Source of the DNA: Methylacidiphilum caldifontis
Lineage (GTDB): Bacteria > Verrucomicrobiota > Verrucomicrobiia > Methylacidiphilales > CAMAQI01
Length of the DNA: 29,742 nucleotides
Direction of reading: 5' to 3'
NCBI GenBank assembly: GCA_945860255.1
Contig: CAMAQI010000006.1
Coordinates: forward strand, 1 to 29,742
This document shows positions 23,018-29,742 of this stretch, in pieces. Positions within the stretch are counted from its first letter, which is position 1. Each line of letters starts with the position of its first letter. Position numbers and translations under genes: made by a program. Below the pieces are notes generated by a model. The model saw only the letters and a program-made list of their open reading frames with translations. It was not told the origin of the DNA and did no database searches.

Positions 23018-24781
23018 ATGACATATCGGACTCATCATTGCAATGCCTTACGGGCAGATCACATTGGCCAACAATCAACGCTTTCTGGCTGGGTTCATAG
23101 CCGTCGGGATCACGGGGGGGTCATTTTTATCGATTTACGGGATCGTGAGGGAATGACGCAGATCGTTTTTAATCCTGAAAAAAATCCGGCGATTGCGGAA
23201 AAGGCTCATGGGTTGCGCTCCGAATTTGTGATCAAGGTTACCGGAACGGTGACGGCACGGTTAACAGGAACAGAGAATTCGAATTTGGCAACGGGAGCGA
23301 TCGAGCTTGTGGTCGAGGCACTGGAGATTTTAAATCCGGCGGGAGTCCCTCCTTTTCCGATTCATACGCGGATCGAGAATGAGGATATGCGGTTATCCTA
23401 TCGCTACCTCGATTTACGCCGTGCGCAGATGCAACAAAATCTTCGCTGGCGCCATAAGATCACGAAAGCGGTTCGAGATAATTTAGATTCCAACGGATTT
23501 ATTGAAGTGGAGACCCCGATTCTTTCGAAGAGTACTCCCGAAGGGGCGCGTGACTTTTTAGTGCCGAGCCGAATGACTCCCGGATCGTTTTACGCCCTTC
23601 CTCAGGCCCCTCAGCAGTATAAACAGTTGATGATGGTAGCCGGTCTCGAACGTTATTTTCAAATCGCCCGTTGTTTTCGCGATGAGGATTTACGGGCCGA
23701 TCGCCAACCGGAATTTACTCAAATCGATATGGAGGCCTCCTTTACAACCCCCGTCGAGATTCAAACGTGGGTCGAAGGGTTGTTGCAGGATGTCTTTAAA
23801 GTCACTCGTGGAATTGAAATTCCAAAGAGCTTTCCTCGAATGACTTGGCAGCAGGCGATGGATGAGTATGGAAGCGACAAACCGGACACCCGTTTTGACT
23901 GTAAGATTATCGAGCTCAGTTCCGTATTCGCAACCAGTGGATTCAAAGTTTTCAAAGGAGCCCTCGAATCGGGAGGGGTCGTCCGTGGAATCAATGCCAA
24001 GGGATTTGCCTCGATTACGACCGGTCAGATCGAGGAATTAACAGAGATGGCGAAGCAATATGGGGCGAAGGGGCTTGCCTTTATTAAGGTCGAGAATGGG
24101 GAGTGGAAATCGCCAATCGTGAAGTTTTTTACCCCCGAGGAAAAGGCGGCATTGACCGAACGTCTTAAGATCGAAGAGGGGGATCTCATTCTCTTTGGTG
24201 CCGATAAATGGAGCGTTGTGACCGAAGTTTTGGGTCGGATTCGTCTTCGAGTGGCGGAGATTTGCAAATGGCTGGAGGGGAATACCGCTTTGAATTTCTT
24301 ATGGGTTGTCGATTTTCCGTTATTGGATTTCAGTGCCGAGGATCAGAAGTGGAATGCGGTTCACCATCCCTTTACCCGTCCGAAAGCGGAGGATATGGCC
24401 CTTTTTGAATCGGGGGAGTATGCGAAAGTTCGCGCGGAGGCTTACGATGTGGTTTTAAACGGCGTTGAGATTGGCGGGGGAAGCATTCGAATTCATGAAG
24501 GGGAGTTACAATCGAAGATGTTCAAAGTTCTCGGTGTCGATGAGACCCAGCAAGAGGAGATGTTTGGGCATATTTTAAAGGCCTTTAGTTTTGGAGCCCC
24601 ACCGCATGGCGGTTTAGCATTAGGGCTCGATCGATTGGTGATGTTGGTCTGTGGTTGCGATTCGATTCGCGATGTCATCGCCTTTCCGAAGAACAATCGC
24701 GGATGTGACTTGATGTCGCAATCTCCTGCGACGGTGGAGATGAAGCAGCTAAGAGAGTTAGGAATCCAGATTAAGGCGTAG
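23018..24781 (+). CDS. aspS: Aspartyl-tRNA synthetase (possibly non-discriminating Asp/Asn type)
   Basis: A 587-residue bacterial-type class IIb synthetase. The OB-fold anticodon domain (about 1-110) begins with SGWVHSRRDHGGVIFIDLRDREG; motif 1 region VETPILSKSTPEGARDFLVPSR, motif 2 FRDEDLRADRQPEFTQIDME, the GAD insertion domain (about 290-420) and motif 3 GLALGLDRLVML are complete. His32 in RRDHGG and the Gly-rich TGTENSNLATG loop are like those of AspRS enzymes that also charge tRNA-Asn; enzymes specific for tRNA-Asp tend to have Leu at that place. That would require GatCAB elsewhere. The specificity is inference; the enzyme identity is secure. Confidence 0.97.
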   Translation: MTYRTHHCNALRADHIGQQSTLSGWVHSRRDHGGVIFIDLRDREGMTQIVFNPEKNPAIAEKAHGLRSEFVIKVTGTVTARLTGTENSNLATGAIELVVEALEILNPAGVPPFPIHTRIENEDMRLSYRYLDLRRAQMQQNLRWRHKITKAVRDNLDSNGFIEVETPILSKSTPEGARDFLVPSRMTPGSFYALPQAPQQYKQLMMVAGLERYFQIARCFRDEDLRADRQPEFTQIDMEASFTTPVEIQTWVEGLLQDVFKVTRGIEIPKSFPRMTWQQAMDEYGSDKPDTRFDCKIIELSSVFATSGFKVFKGALESGGVVRGINAKGFASITTGQIEELTEMAKQYGAKGLAFIKVENGEWKSPIVKFFTPEEKAALTERLKIEEGDLILFGADKWSVVTEVLGRIRLRVAEICKWLEGNTALNFLWVVDFPLLDFSAEDQKWNAVHHPFTRPKAEDMALFESGEYAKVRAEAYDVVLNGVEIGGGSIRIHEGELQSKMFKVLGVDETQQEEMFGHILKAFSFGAPPHGGLALGLDRLVMLVCGCDSIRDVIAFPKNNRGCDLMSQSPATVEMKQLRELGIQIKA

Positions 24782-24942
24782 ATGAATCTTCTGACAAATC
24801 TTTCTTATGTTTGATGCCATCGGAATTCTAATAGTAAGCGCTTGAGTTGTTTGTATTGCGGAGAGGCTCTGCCTGATTTGAATGTTTACGAGTCGAGATA
24901 AACCGGATTCATGTAGTAGAAACGATCTCTCGCGAGGAAGGA

Positions 24943-25140
24943 CTTAAACCTAAAAACAGAGAATTTAGCCACAGAGAACGCAAAGAACTCAAAAATAAAC
25001 CGATTTATTGCTCCGAAAAAAGATTTCTTGAAGCTTCATTTTATTTTGTGTTCTCTGCGTTCTTTTGCGGCTAATTTCCTTCATTCAACTCTTCGCAGCC
25101 CGAAGCATTTCGGGCCAGATTTCCCTATTTTAAATTCAAA
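24943..25140 (-). repeat. Dispersed hairpin element, copy B (opposite orientation to copy A)
   Basis: It occupies most of the 369-nt gap between aspS and fba; the rest (24782-24942) shows nothing recognisable. Read on the minus strand it runs head (25140-25085, TTTAAAATAGGGAAA, with hairpin CCCGAA/TTCGGG), arm TTAGCCGCAAAAGAACGCA, a short loop, then the opposite arm (24998-24955), ending TTTTTAGGTTTAA. Copy A has the same order with a longer loop. The loop includes ATTTATTGCTCCGAAA (25003-25018), also found at 12908-12923. Confidence 0.85.
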
Positions 25141-25150
25141 TAAGGAGCGA

Positions 25151-26104
25151 CTATTTTTTTAATGCCGCACGAATCTCATCAAGCTTATCCGCTGAACCGA
25201 GCTTTACGTTTTTGGCAGCGATAAAGTTAGCGTATTCGGTTTGAAAGGTGATTCCTGGAGGACGGAAATCGAACTCGCTAGGTTTATCACGGAAGAATTC
25301 GCGATGAACTCGAGTCCAAACCAAACGACCATCAGTGTCGATGTTGATCTTAGTCACCCCCAGTTTGGCGGCAGGAAGATATTCATTCTCATCCACTCCG
25401 CAGGCACTTGGATCAAGAGTTCCGCCCGCTGCATTAATTCGACGAACCTCCTCTTTAGGGACGCTGGAACTTCCGTGCATGACGATCGGAGTTCCGTAGA
25501 TTCGTTTTTGAATCGATTCGATGACATCAAAGCGAAGCGATTGATGGCCTTTAAATTTATAAGCCCCGTGGCTGGTTCCGATCGCTGCGGCGAGGGCGTC
25601 ACAACCGGTGAGTTTCACAAACTCAACTGCTTCCTCAGGGTTTGTGAGGCAGGCATGACCTTCATCGACTTGGATATCCTCTTCAACTCCCCCGAGTTGT
25701 CCGAGTTCTGCTTCGACGCTGATCCCCTTAGAATGAGCAAGATCAACCACTCGTTTGGTGATCGCGACGTTTTGCTCGAAAGATTCGTGAGAGGCATCGA
25801 TCATGACCGAACTGTAAAAGCCTGAGTGGATACAATCGATACAAGTCTCTTCATCACCGTGATCGAGATGGACCGCAAAAATCGCTTCAGGGAAGATTTC
25901 GGCAGCGGAGCGAATGATCGCTTCGAGCATTCGTTTATCCGTGTATTTACGGGCCCCTTTGGAGATTTGAATAATAAAAGGGGCTTTGGATTGGATACAA
26001 CCGCGGAAAAGTCCCATCGTTTGCTCGGCGTTATTAATGTTATAGGCGCCAATGGCGTATTTGCCATAGGCGAGTTTGTAGAGTTCTGCGGTTGTTACGA
26101 TCAT
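25151..26104 (-). CDS. fba: Class II fructose-bisphosphate aldolase
   Basis: A 317-residue zinc aldolase that interconverts fructose 1,6-bisphosphate with dihydroxyacetone phosphate and glyceraldehyde 3-phosphate. The start at 26104 is chosen for its AAGGAG ribosome site and the normal N-terminus (TTAELYKLAYGKYAIGAYNINN); a 19-residue extension to 26161 would contain the promoter. Catalytic and zinc residues are seen in VHLDHGDEETC (Asp81, His82), GTSHGAYK (His179) and VMHGSSS (His210). VEAELGQLGG supplies the metal-proximal Glu, and the phosphate-binding NIDTDGRLVWT follows. The sequence has the longer GTLDPSACGVDENEY loop. A sugar-bisphosphate aldolase of related specificity (tagatose) is possible but less likely. 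Confidence 0.94.
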   Translation of the reverse strand: MIVTTAELYKLAYGKYAIGAYNINNAEQTMGLFRGCIQSKAPFIIQISKGARKYTDKRMLEAIIRSAAEIFPEAIFAVHLDHGDEETCIDCIHSGFYSSVMIDASHESFEQNVAITKRVVDLAHSKGISVEAELGQLGGVEEDIQVDEGHACLTNPEEAVEFVKLTGCDALAAAIGTSHGAYKFKGHQSLRFDVIESIQKRIYGTPIVMHGSSSVPKEEVRRINAAGGTLDPSACGVDENEYLPAAKLGVTKINIDTDGRLVWTRVHREFFRDKPSEFDFRPPGITFQTEYANFIAAKNVKLGSADKLDEIRAALKK

Positions 26105-26131
26105 CGTGATTCTCCTTTTGTATTTGTTTTG

Positions 26132-26161
26132 GATATAACCAGTAAGTAGGAATTCAGTCAA
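26132..26161 (-). promoter_or_regulatory. Sigma70-type promoter of fba
   Basis: On the minus strand TTGACT (26156-26161), 18 bp, TATATC (26132-26137), 27 nt upstream of the fba start and well clear of its ribosome site. Confidence 0.65.
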
Positions 26162-26252
26162 TCGATGATTCCCTAGAGATTCTCGTCATGAATGAATCAA
26201 GAGGGGAATCGAGGTCAGGCAGGAGGCTTCACAAAGACTTTAAATCGTTTTC

Positions 26253-27659
26253 TTAGCCCACTATTTTTTTCAAAGCCGCTTTTGTGATTCCTAAAATTTT
26301 TGCTGCCTTTGCTTCATCATGGTGAGTGGCTTTCAGGGCGCGAAGGAGAAATTCTCTTTGGAGGAGTTCCATAAGGTTTTGATCGGGAAGTTGACGCAGG
26401 GATTCAAAGAGCTGATCGAAGAGTTGCTCGTGAGTTGTGGTCGTTCTCTCGGAGGAATGGGAGAGGAGGGGGGGAACTCCTTCGATTTTTGTAAACTCTT
26501 TTGGCAGATGATGAGGAAGAATCGTTGATCCAGAGGCCATCACCATACAGCGTTGGAGACCGTTTTCGAGTTCGCGGACGTTTCCAGGCCACGGATTGGA
26601 CTTGAGAATCTCCATTGCTTCAGGGGAGATTTTTGAGGGAGAATTCGGCGTTTTAAGGCGAATTTTGTTCATGAAGTATTCGACAAGCAGGGGAATATCC
26701 CCCGTTCTTTCACGGAGTGGAGGCAGGTGAAGATGGACGACATTCAAGCGGTAGTAGAGATCTTCGCGGAAAGTTTTATTTTCGACCATCGTCGTGAGAT
26801 TTTTATTGGTTGCAGCGATGATTCGGACATCGGTTTTCATCGACTCATTGTTTCCGAGTCGAGTGAACTCCCCCTCTTGGAGGACCCGCAGAAACTTCGC
26901 TTGGGTCGCGAGGGGCATTTCCCCGATTTCATCAAGAAAAAGAGTGCCTCCATCGCACTGTTCAAATTTACCGATTCGTTGATTCATCGCTCCCGTAAAG
27001 GCCCCTTTTTCATGTCCGAAGAGTTCACTTTCGAGAAGATTTTCAGGGATCGCCGCGCAGTTGAGGGCGACGTAGACATTTTTGAAGCGCGGACTATTTT
27101 GATGAATCGCACGGGCGATCAGTTCTTTTCCTGTGCCACTTTCTCCTGTGACCAGAACGGTAGCGGGGGTGGAGGCGACTTGTCCGATGATTTTGTAGAC
27201 CTCTTGCATCGCAGGAGAGTTTCCAACAATCGTTTGACGAAGTTCTTCTGCCGTGAGTTTCGTTGGAAAAGAGGGGGTCTCCGTTTTTTGTGTTGCCGCC
27301 GCTTGAAGGGCTCGGGTGATCAGCGCTTTGAGTTGAGGGATATCAAACGGTTTTAAAATATAGTCGTAGGCGCCGAGCTTCATCGCTTCGATGGCGGTTT
27401 GAGAGGTACCATAGGCGGTCATGACGATGACGATTTGCTTCGGATTATGAAGTCGAAGTTCACGAAGCCCGTCGAGACCATTTCGATTGCCCATTCGGAT
27501 ATCGGTGACGATGAGATCAGGGTTTTCTGATTTGGCGAGCTTGACTCCAGCTTCTGGAGAGTCAGCGGTGATGATCTCGATCGGTTCCTTCTCCAGAACT
27601 CGCTTGAAGGAGTAATGGACATCAGCTTCATCATCGATGAGAAGGAGTTTTTGTTTCAC
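26253..27659 (-). CDS. NtrC-family sigma54-dependent response regulator
   Basis: From the GTG at 27659 the protein has 468 residues. A receiver domain (1-118) has Asp9/Asp10, phospho-acceptor Asp53 (LIVTDIRM), Thr81 and Lys103 (KPFD). The AAA+ domain has Walker A GESGTGK (172-178), the sigma54-contact motif GAFTGA (219-224), Walker B LFLDEIGE and an intact ELFGHEKG. The short C-terminus (about 425-468) is a Fis-type helix-turn-helix, AKAAKILGITKAALKK. It activates sigma54 promoters after phosphorylation by a partner kinase, which is not visible here. An upstream TTG at 27725 is rejected as start because it lies in a repeat. The divergent neighbour is a PAS-PP2C phosphatase, suggesting a shared signalling role. 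No Shine-Dalgarno precedes the GTG. Confidence 0.93.
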   Translation of the reverse strand: MKQKLLLIDDEADVHYSFKRVLEKEPIEIITADSPEAGVKLAKSENPDLIVTDIRMGNRNGLDGLRELRLHNPKQIVIVMTAYGTSQTAIEAMKLGAYDYILKPFDIPQLKALITRALQAAATQKTETPSFPTKLTAEELRQTIVGNSPAMQEVYKIIGQVASTPATVLVTGESGTGKELIARAIHQNSPRFKNVYVALNCAAIPENLLESELFGHEKGAFTGAMNQRIGKFEQCDGGTLFLDEIGEMPLATQAKFLRVLQEGEFTRLGNNESMKTDVRIIAATNKNLTTMVENKTFREDLYYRLNVVHLHLPPLRERTGDIPLLVEYFMNKIRLKTPNSPSKISPEAMEILKSNPWPGNVRELENGLQRCMVMASGSTILPHHLPKEFTKIEGVPPLLSHSSERTTTTHEQLFDQLFESLRQLPDQNLMELLQREFLLRALKATHHDEAKAAKILGITKAALKKIVG

Positions 27660-27703
27660 AATTTTGATAGTTAGCTTTGAGAAGAGAATTCGCAAGCAGG
27701 AAG

Positions 27704-27731
27704 AAGGGAAAATGAGTCCCGACAAAAATCG
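27704..27731. repeat. Partial head of the dispersed element
   Basis: Runs AGGGAAAATGAGTCCCGACA then AAAATCG, against AGGGAAAGCAGCCCCGACAA then AAAACGG in copy A (20961-20987). It lies between the divergent regulator and phosphatase genes without the hairpin arms. Confidence 0.5.
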
Positions 27732-27748
27732 TTTAGGCTTCCTCCTTC

Positions 27749-27777
27749 TTGCTTTCCTCAGAGCGTTTTGTTTTAAT
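27749..27777 (+). promoter_or_regulatory. Promoter-like pair before the PAS-PP2C gene
   Basis: TTGCTT (27749-27754), 17 bp, TTTAAT (27772-27777), then 7 nt to the ATG at 27785, so the transcript would be leaderless or nearly so. Confidence 0.45.
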
Positions 27778-27784
27778 TGTTTTT

Positions 27785-28981
27785 ATGTCAGATCAAGATT
27801 CTTATCTTCAGACGATTTTGAAGATCCTTCCCGACGGCATTTATTTTAAAGATAAGGAGGGTCGGTTTGTTCTGGTGAATGAATGGATGGTTCAACGCTT
27901 TGGCCTTGAGAAGGCCGAGGATCTGCTTGGAAAAACAGATTTCGATATATTTATGGGAGATCATGCCCGCGAGGCCTTTGAGGACGAACAGGAGATCTTA
28001 CGCTCCCAAGTCCCTCTCTTAGATAAAATAGAGCACGAAATTTGGAGTGAGGGGAAGGAGTCTTGGGTCTCGACTTCGAAAGTTCCTTGGTTCGATCAAA
28101 AGGGAGGACTCATCGGAATTTTCGGAGTTTCAAGAGATGTGACAAAGCGTGTTCTGGCAGAGCAAAAGCTTCATCAAGCCCATGAAGAGTTAATCGCTAA
28201 AAATAAGCAACTGCAGGAGGATTTGATTTTAGCTTCAGAGATTCAAAAAGCGTTGATGTTGAAAATTTTTCCGACTTTTTCTGGTCCTAGTTCCTCCTCA
28301 GAATCGCTTTTGACCTTTAATCAAAAGTTTCTCTTTTCCGGTTTAGTTGGAGGAGATTTTTGTGATGTGATTAAATTTGATGAATCCCGTGGAGTGATTT
28401 TGATGGGAGATGTCATGGGGCATGGAGTCCAAGCGGCTTTGATCGTCTCGATGATTCGAGCGATTATTTCTCAACTCAATCATTCCCCGATCTCTGCGGG
28501 AGCCGTTCTCGAGAAAGTTAATCGGGGCTTATTAGAGGCTTTTCACGGATTGGAAGGGGTGAGTTTAATTTCTGTCGGAGCAATAGGAATTGATCTTGAA
28601 ACGAAGAAAATCCAATTTGCCAATGCTGGTCACTATGTTCCTTTTCGAATGAGAGCGAACGGCAAGGTGGAGTCTTTAGTATCGAAAAACGAAGTGCGCT
28701 CGCCGATTTTAGGGATTGATGAGAATGCGGCTTATCCCGTTGTCGAGCTCTCCTATGAAGAAGGGGATCGAATCCTCTTTTTTACCGATGGATTGCTCGA
28801 AATTGAAAATCGCAATCAAGTGGCTTATGGAGCGGAGCGACTTCGAGGTTGGTTTGAACAGCATCACACTCTCTCCAGTGCGGAGATGATTGAGGCACTC
28901 GAAGCCGATCTGTTGAAATATTCAGAGGGGATCGGCTTTCAGGATGATGTCGGGTTGTTAATCACTGATATCAATTCATAA
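27785..28981 (+). CDS. PAS-domain PP2C/SpoIIE-type serine phosphatase (RsbU-like)
   Basis: From the ATG at 27785 the protein has 398 residues; the open frame upstream to a TTG at 27749 covers the promoter and is not used here. A PAS domain (about 5-120: LPDGIYFKDKEGRFVLVNEW, ending GIFGVSRDVTKR) is followed by a coiled coil (122-160) and a PP2C domain from about 175. Metal-binding motifs are GGDFCD (189-194), GDVMGHG (208-214), FANAGHY and the final DDVGLL. Such phosphatases dephosphorylate anti-sigma-factor antagonists, or related partners, in response to the PAS signal. No membrane segment, so cytoplasmic. It is divergent to an NtrC-type regulator. The substrate is not in the window. Confidence 0.9.
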   Translation: MSDQDSYLQTILKILPDGIYFKDKEGRFVLVNEWMVQRFGLEKAEDLLGKTDFDIFMGDHAREAFEDEQEILRSQVPLLDKIEHEIWSEGKESWVSTSKVPWFDQKGGLIGIFGVSRDVTKRVLAEQKLHQAHEELIAKNKQLQEDLILASEIQKALMLKIFPTFSGPSSSSESLLTFNQKFLFSGLVGGDFCDVIKFDESRGVILMGDVMGHGVQAALIVSMIRAIISQLNHSPISAGAVLEKVNRGLLEAFHGLEGVSLISVGAIGIDLETKKIQFANAGHYVPFRMRANGKVESLVSKNEVRSPILGIDENAAYPVVELSYEEGDRILFFTDGLLEIENRNQVAYGAERLRGWFEQHHTLSSAEMIEALEADLLKYSEGIGFQDDVGLLITDINS

Positions 28982-29050
28982 ACCGAACGAGCCGGAGTCG
29001 ATGTTCATTTGAGGGACGAATGCAAGAAATAGAATCAAAAGAGGGACCCC

Positions 29051-29440
29051 ATGAGTGATCGATTAGAAATAGAGTTGGAGTTACAAAAAAAAGGGGAGGA
29101 ACTTGGAGTTTCTGTCGTGAAGCGTCATCTCTTTCTTTGTGCAGAACCGAGCAAGCCGAAGTGCTGTCGCATTGAGAAAAGTCTGATTTCGTGGGAGTTT
29201 CTGAAGGCACGACTCAAGGCACTCAATTTAACGGGGCCACAGGCTTTAGTTTATCGAACGAAGGTGAATTGCCTCCAAATTTGTGTGAACGGTCCGATTG
29301 CCGTGGTTTATCCCGAGGGGACTTGGTATCACTCCTGTACCCCCGAGGTCTTGGAGCGGATTATTCAAGAGCATTTGATTCAGGGGAAGATCGTTGAGGA
29401 GTTCTGTTTTGTTCAGAATCGGTTAGCCCCTTACTCTTGA
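29051..29440 (+). CDS. Thioredoxin-like [2Fe-2S] ferredoxin
   Basis: A 129-residue protein with a GAGGG ribosome site. After a short N-terminal helix it reads RHLFLCAEPSKPKCC, then the loop VNCLQICVNGPIAVVYPEG and WYHSCTPEVLERIIQEHLIQGKIV. Cys30, Cys38 or Cys39, Cys74 and Cys78 match the C-x(7-12)-C ... C-x3-C ligand set of the thioredoxin-fold [2Fe-2S] ferredoxin family (also the NuoE C-terminal type), and YPEGxWY is typical of it. Cys39 and Cys96 are extra. It probably carries electrons or has an iron-sulfur housekeeping role; the partner is unknown. It follows the phosphatase gene by 69 nt and may share its transcript. Confidence 0.85.
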   Translation: MSDRLEIELELQKKGEELGVSVVKRHLFLCAEPSKPKCCRIEKSLISWEFLKARLKALNLTGPQALVYRTKVNCLQICVNGPIAVVYPEGTWYHSCTPEVLERIIQEHLIQGKIVEEFCFVQNRLAPYS

Positions 29441-29554
29441 AATTCTTCTCATTACTTTTTCGTTCCGACAAAAATATTCGGCAAAGCCTGAAAACAAAAA
29501 CAGAAGAAACTGTATTTTAAAAACTCATAAATCGGAATTTAATGCCATGGAAAT

Positions 29555-29586
29555 GGAGTGCCGACTCCAAAAGGGTTTGGAGGAGA
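29555..29586. repeat. Short hairpin repeat, copy 2 (first copy at 11256-11288)
   Basis: GCCGACTCCAAAAGGGTTT then GGAGGAGA, identical to copy 1 except for one missing T in the stem. It stands in the 300-nt region after the ferredoxin gene, just left of the intron-like sequence; no gene is seen in 29441-29742. Confidence 0.7.
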
Positions 29587-29664
29587 CGATCTGATCCCGC
29601 ACCAGCGCATGCGCGTCAACCTAAGGAATACATTCAAAGGCATTTTCTCACAGCGCGCCGTGGA

Positions 29665-29742
29665 GTGCGCTGTTCTTGTGGGTGAAAGTCCCATCAGTCG
29701 AATTAAACGATTCACGACTGTAAGAGGTGTCCAGGAAGAGAG
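29665..29742 (+). mobile_element. Probable 5' end of a group II intron (runs off the right edge)
   Basis: GTGCG at 29665-29669 fits the group II 5' consensus GUGYG. It is followed by TGGGTGAAAGTCCCA (29680-29694), a small stem with the GUGAAAGUC signature seen in domain I of many bacterial group II introns, and by CAGTCG (29695-29700)/CGACTG (29715-29720) as another domain I-like helix. A maturase/reverse transcriptase would be expected beyond the edge and is not visible. Boundaries and class cannot be fixed; upstream sequence 29651-29672 also folds (CAGCGC/GCGCTG), which could mean the element starts earlier or is of another kind. Confidence 0.42.

Noticed and set aside
20951..25140. CRISPR array from the repeated CGCAAAGAAC words
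   Set aside because: The words are arms of hairpins with no regular spacing or unique spacers, and no cas genes are present.
26105..26161. Extension of the aldolase by 19 residues
   Set aside because: The segment contains the promoter and the AAGGAG ribosome site of the shorter start.
27660..27725. Extension of the NtrC-type regulator to a TTG codon
   Set aside because: The extra sequence lies in a repeat head and intergenic DNA and does not fit before a receiver domain.
29441..29554. Short open frames in the right-hand intergenic region
   Set aside because: All are very short with no ribosome site, signal peptide or recognisable motif.
1..29742. tRNA or rRNA genes
   Set aside because: No cloverleaf with a T-arm GTTCGA signature plus acceptor stem, and no rRNA-like stretch, was found by eye on either strand.

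Overview
The window looks like a chromosomal segment of a Gram-negative bacterium of the PVC group, most likely Verrucomicrobiota (Opitutae/Puniceicoccales-like). The pointers are a small secreted protein resembling the exosortase-associated TIGR04073 family, a sulfatase plus GH5-like glycosidase under AraC-type and GntR-LacI hybrid regulators, a TonB-receptor relic, and intergenic hairpin repeats built from 'CGCAAAGAA'-like words. The taxonomic placement is inference from gene content; no rRNA or tRNA is present.

Layout. Positions 1-256 hold the 3' end of a TauE/SafE-type transporter, meeting a PIN-toxin/Phd-antitoxin pair (249-919, minus). At 1019-1371 are two very small secreted proteins (47 and 53 aa) rich in Cys or Lys/Glu, followed by the TIGR04073-like protein (1471-1851). 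From 11016 leftwards to 1911 runs one long minus-strand cell-shape operon: mreB, two tandem mreC paralogues, mreD, a class B penicillin-binding protein (mrdA), rodA, RNase E/G (rng) and aroE. It starts from a good sigma70-type promoter at 11039-11067. A TPR/glycosyltransferase-like protein is divergent to it.

Positions 13009-19263 form a more AT-rich accessory block for polysaccharide use: AraC regulator, secreted sulfatase, secreted glycoside hydrolase, GntR-LacI hybrid regulator, and a TonB-dependent receptor that has lost nearly all of its barrel. Housekeeping genes then resume: tmk-holB, metG, aspS, a class II fructose-bisphosphate aldolase, an NtrC-type sigma54 response regulator, a divergent PAS-PP2C (RsbU-like) phosphatase, and a thioredoxin-like [2Fe-2S] ferredoxin.

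The intergenic DNA is notable. Two copies of a roughly 200-240 bp hairpin-forming element lie in opposite orientation on either side of metG-aspS. A related 36-nt-arm hairpin lies between those two genes. A short hairpin repeat recurs at 11256 and 29555. The right edge has features of the 5' end of a group II intron. Several genes lack a Shine-Dalgarno sequence and have a -10-like hexamer only 6-9 nt before the start codon, suggesting leaderless transcripts. I found no clearly new multi-gene system. The best leads are the mreC duplication, the repeat family, the unannotated small Cys/Lys-rich secreted proteins and the sulfatase with an altered active-site motif.
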